A stretch of DNA of 17,684 nucleotides from CANRPC01 sp964456095. Its GTDB lineage: Bacteria; Bacillota_I; Bacilli_A; RFN20; CAG-449. Positions 16,280-17,684 of the stretch are shown here, piece by piece (the stretch's first letter is position 1; every line of letters begins with the position of its first letter). Under the pieces are notes generated by a model, which ran no database searches, was not told the origin of the DNA, and saw nothing but the letters and a program-made list of their open reading frames with translations. The DNA lies in NCBI GenBank assembly GCA_964456095.1, contig CAYVZF010000026.1:1-17684 (forward strand). The letters are read 5' to 3'. The position numbers and the translations under genes were made by a program.

Positions 16280-16363
16280 ATTGGTTGTATTAAGATTCGA
16301 ACTGATGAATTTAATTTAATGCTTAAAAATTATATAAGTCAAAATTTTACACCCAAATAAAAT

Positions 16364-16408
16364 AAAAAAAGAAGTCAGTTAGCTTATGAATCAAAGTTAA
16401 TAACTTCT
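16364..16408 (-). terminator. Probable terminator downstream of the IS66 remnant (minus strand)
   Basis: The outer stem AGAAGT/ACTTCT (16370-16375 with 16403-16408) and inner stem TTAGCTT/AAGTTAA, separated by a small internal loop, are followed on the minus strand by a run of seven T (16364-16370). It sits just past the transposase remnant stop. The 16280-16363 stretch before it holds nothing I can assign. Confidence 0.6.
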
Positions 16409-16420
16409 ATTTATTTTAAT

Positions 16421-16666
16421 TTATTTGATTTTATTTTTAATATTAGAAGAATAAGGTAATAGTTCTAAGATATTTTCTTTATTAATATTTGTTAAGACAT
16501 ATTCAAAATATCGTTCTACATTTATATTATTTATTAAACATGTTTGAACGATTGAAAATATTTTTCCTGTTATTTTTGCACCAGCATAGGATCCTGAAGT
16601 TTGAAATACTTTTCTTTGAATGAGAAATGAAAAAAAAGATTTTTTAAATTTTATAAAAATGCGCAT
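16421..16666 (-). pseudogene. C-terminal remnant of an IS66-family transposase
   Basis: The 81-codon minus frame matches, by motif, the conserved C-terminal tail of IS66 TnpC transposases: Arg-Lys, Phe-x-x-Ser-Gly-Ser, Gly-Ala-Lys, then a helix with FSIVQT (IYSLIET in typical members), an Asn, then YFEYVL and the closing ELLP before the end. Only the tail survives. The catalytic DDE region, zinc finger and leucine zipper are absent, and the frame is closed upstream by a TAA just before its ATG, where the promoter region of the XRE gene begins. The ATG at 16666 is therefore unlikely to be a real start. I see no intact terminal inverted repeats or IS66 accessory genes. It is a scar of a former insertion, on the opposite strand to its neighbours. 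Confidence 0.72.
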
Positions 16667-16694
16667 TCTTTATTGACAATTGCGAAAATGCAAT
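16658..16694 (+). promoter_or_regulatory. Candidate operator sites for the XRE repressor
   Basis: Two inverted repeats flank or lie within the promoter: AATGCGCATT (16658-16667) just upstream of the -35 box and ATTGC-N6-GCAAT (16679-16694) filling the spacer. They share TGC/GCA half-site character. Autoregulation by the downstream XRE protein is the simplest reading and is inferred. Confidence 0.45.
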
Positions 16695-16701
16695 TTACAA
16701 T
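16673..16701 (+). promoter_or_regulatory. Sigma-A promoter of the XRE-ImmA pair
   Basis: Perfect TTGACA (16673-16678) and TACAAT (16696-16701) are separated by 17 bases, giving a start near 16708 and a ~30-base leader. The nearby TATAAT at 16701-16706 would need a 22-base spacer and is not preferred. Confidence 0.75.
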
Positions 16702-16736
16702 ATAATTGTAGTTTTGTAAAGGAGAAAAAACTAATT

Positions 16737-17063
16737 ATGAAATGGAAAGAAAAAGTGATTGAATTAATGACTACTAAAAATATCAATCAAAAGGATTTAT
16801 CAAGATTAAGTGGAATTACTGAAACATCAATATCGAGATATTTGAATGGAAATCAAAGGCCGAGAATTGATGTGTTACTTAATTTTGCAAAAGCTTTAGA
16901 AGTTAATGTTGATTATTTATTAGAAGATGATAAAGCATCACAAGAATCAAACTATACTGCTATAGCAACTGCGATTGCAAGGAATGGTAATAACTTAACA
17001 CCTGAAGAGCAAAACAAATTAATTGCGTTAATCCTTGGAAAGGGGAAAAGTGGCAGTAACTAA
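16737..17063 (+). CDS. XRE-family transcriptional regulator (helix-turn-helix)
   Basis: This 108-residue protein has an N-terminal Cro/CI-type HTH domain at about 3-63: NINQKDLSRLSGITETSISR spans helices 2-3, then the typical NGNQRP turn and a 'VDYLL' end. The C-terminal ~45 residues are predicted helical and may mediate dimerisation or contact with the protease. A longer TTG-initiated frame from 16680 was rejected because it would start inside the promoter; ATG 16737 follows AAAGGAG (16718-16724), with a slightly long gap. Its stop lies inside the ImmA gene. The pairing with ImmA matches the ImmR/ImmA module of integrative elements and prophages. Confidence 0.9.
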   Translation: MKWKEKVIELMTTKNINQKDLSRLSGITETSISRYLNGNQRPRIDVLLNFAKALEVNVDYLLEDDKASQESNYTAIATAIARNGNNLTPEEQNKLIALILGKGKSGSN

Positions 17064-17586
17064 AAAAGATTATGAGAGTATGGATAAACTTGCTATAGAT
17101 ATTTATCTAGATTATGACCTTACTATTTTTCCAATAGATATTAATGATTTAGCAAGAAAAATGGGTGTTAAAATAATAAAGTATTCTTCATTTGATGATA
17201 ATCAAAGAGAACTTTTATTAAAAAAGTCTATTGATGGTTTCTTTATTGATTCGCCCAATGGACCTCTAATTTTCTATAATGATCGTATAGAATATCAAGG
17301 TAAAATTAATTTAACAATAGCCCATGAATTAAAACATTATATATGCAAAGATGAAAATGAAGATGAAGATAGCGAAAAATTAGCAGATCATTTTGGAAGA
17401 TTTCTATTATGTCCAACACCGTATTTAATTTATTCTAACATTGAAAATATTTATGAAGTAATGACTGTTTTTGGATTGACTTATAGCGCGGCAGAAAATG
17501 CGATAAAATCCGCTACTCGAAGAAAACGTTTTTATGGGGAAAAAATATTTGATTATGAACAATCATTAATTGATTTGTTTAAATAA
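17050..17586 (+). CDS. immA: ImmA/IrrE-type zinc metallopeptidase
   Basis: This 178-residue protein (from GTG 17050) has the ImmA/IrrE (COG2856) core: zinc motif HELKH at residues 92-96 and a downstream E109-K-L-A-D113-H-F with LLCP, the usual third-ligand helix. Such proteases cleave the partner repressor and derepress mobile-element or stress genes. GTG 17050 follows AAAGGGG (17039-17045) closely and overlaps the XRE gene by 14 bases; ATG 17080 is an alternative with no clear ribosome site. The C-terminal part (~125-178) is helical without a recognised domain. No integrase or excisionase is seen before the window ends. Confidence 0.9.
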   Translation: MAVTKKDYESMDKLAIDIYLDYDLTIFPIDINDLARKMGVKIIKYSSFDDNQRELLLKKSIDGFFIDSPNGPLIFYNDRIEYQGKINLTIAHELKHYICKDENEDEDSEKLADHFGRFLLCPTPYLIYSNIENIYEVMTVFGLTYSAAENAIKSATRRKRFYGEKIFDYEQSLIDLFK

Positions 17587-17611
17587 AAAACGCTCATCAA
17601 AGACGAGCGTT
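17585..17611 (-). terminator. Rho-independent terminator (minus strand) convergent with immA
   Basis: On the minus strand AACGCTCGTC pairs with GATGAGCGTT (10 bp, one G-U, loop TTT), followed by T residues to 17585. On the plus strand no T-run follows the stem, so it serves minus-strand transcription best. Confidence 0.8.
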
Positions 17612-17644
17612 CATCACGATATGTTAAATATCATGACCTAAGCA
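17585..17644 (-). ncRNA. Candidate ~60-nt structured small RNA
   Basis: Downstream of a minus-strand promoter, the predicted transcript holds two hairpins: TCATGATAT/ATATCGTGA (17614-17636, 9 bp) and the terminator stem at 17589-17611. In both, one position is an A-C mismatch on the plus strand but a G-U pair on the minus strand, which supports a minus-strand RNA. It ends in a U-tract just at the 3' end of immA. It could encode only a 6-codon peptide. No known RNA family is recognised. Confidence 0.4.
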
Positions 17645-17650
17645 ATTGTG

Positions 17651-17680
17651 ATTTTAACATTGTTGTGATGATTTTGTCAA
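17651..17680 (-). promoter_or_regulatory. Probable promoter of the right-edge small RNA
   Basis: Minus-strand TTGACA (17675-17680) and TAAAAT (17651-17656) are separated by 18 bases. Transcription would start near 17644 and meet the terminator about 60 bases later. Confidence 0.5.
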
Positions 17681-17684
17681 TTTT

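Noticed and set aside
16294..16302. tRNA T-loop-like string GATTCGAAC (GTTCGAATC on minus) as a second tRNA or attachment-site fragment
   Set aside because: The flanking bases do not form the 5-bp T-stem and no acceptor or anticodon arm is present.
16321..16363. Possible IS66 terminal repeat around TCAAAATTTTACAC
   Set aside because: It is at a plausible position for an element end, but no partner repeat or target duplication can be found in the window.
16680..16736. TTG start extending the XRE protein by 19 residues
   Set aside because: It would begin between the -35 and -10 boxes, upstream of the predicted transcription start; ATG 16737 has an upstream AAAGGAG.
426..17490. CGCG tetranucleotides in coding regions, all seen in the same phase (NNC-GCG, Ala codon)
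   Set aside because: The number is not clearly above expectation, and the phase follows from Ala GCG use and the rarity of CGC/NCG-CGN codons; a counted codon-pair analysis would be needed.
1..17684. CRISPR arrays, rRNA, origin sequences, intact insertion sequences
   Set aside because: No regularly spaced direct repeats, rRNA signatures, DnaA-box clusters or complete transposase genes were seen; the repeated strings near 11970-12060 are shared tRNA T-arms.

Overview
The window is very AT-rich (well under one-third G+C by eye), densely coded and uses the standard code. TGA is a genuine stop at the end of the Mrp gene, where it overlaps the next start as ATGA. Gene content (YitT, Mrp with an N-terminal Cys cluster, a ~550-residue GltX with an N-terminal extension, XRE/ImmA pair), A/G-rich ribosome sites and sigma-A-like promoters point to an AT-rich member of the Bacillota, perhaps Erysipelotrichia or the RF39/'Tenericutes-like' gut lineages. 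It is not a UGA=Trp mycoplasma. The lineage is an inference.

Positions 1-11063 form one tightly packed plus-strand run of six genes with almost no intergenic DNA: a giant membrane-anchored repeat protein (reading frame open at the left edge, at least about 2100 residues), a YigZ/IMPACT-family protein, a family 4 glycosidase, an Mrp-type Fe-S carrier ATPase, an M24 Xaa-Pro aminopeptidase and a short FNT-type channel. Several junctions overlap or are 1 nt apart, which suggests translational coupling. The run ends in a two-way terminator shared with a convergent class I methyltransferase gene.

Positions 11908-12308 hold a complete minus-strand tRNA operon: consensus promoter, tRNA-Ser(GCU), tRNA-Asp(GUC), tRNA-Gly(UCC), terminator. 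Positions 12434-13261 hold a minus-strand gene for a membrane-anchored thioredoxin-fold protein with its own terminator and a good promoter that carries an 18-bp palindrome. Divergent from it are yitT and gltX, followed by tRNA-Glu(CUC) with its own terminator, so the glutamyl-tRNA synthetase gene sits beside a cognate tRNA gene.

Positions 16280-17684 look like accessory DNA: the C-terminal remnant of an IS66-type transposase, then an XRE repressor / ImmA metalloprotease pair of the kind that controls integrative elements, with inverted repeats at its promoter. At the right edge is a candidate ~60-nt minus-strand RNA with its own promoter, two hairpins and a U-tract. The most interesting items are the giant repeat ectodomain protein at the head of a housekeeping operon, the small structured RNA convergent to immA, and the regulatory pair next to the IS66 scar and tRNA-Glu.
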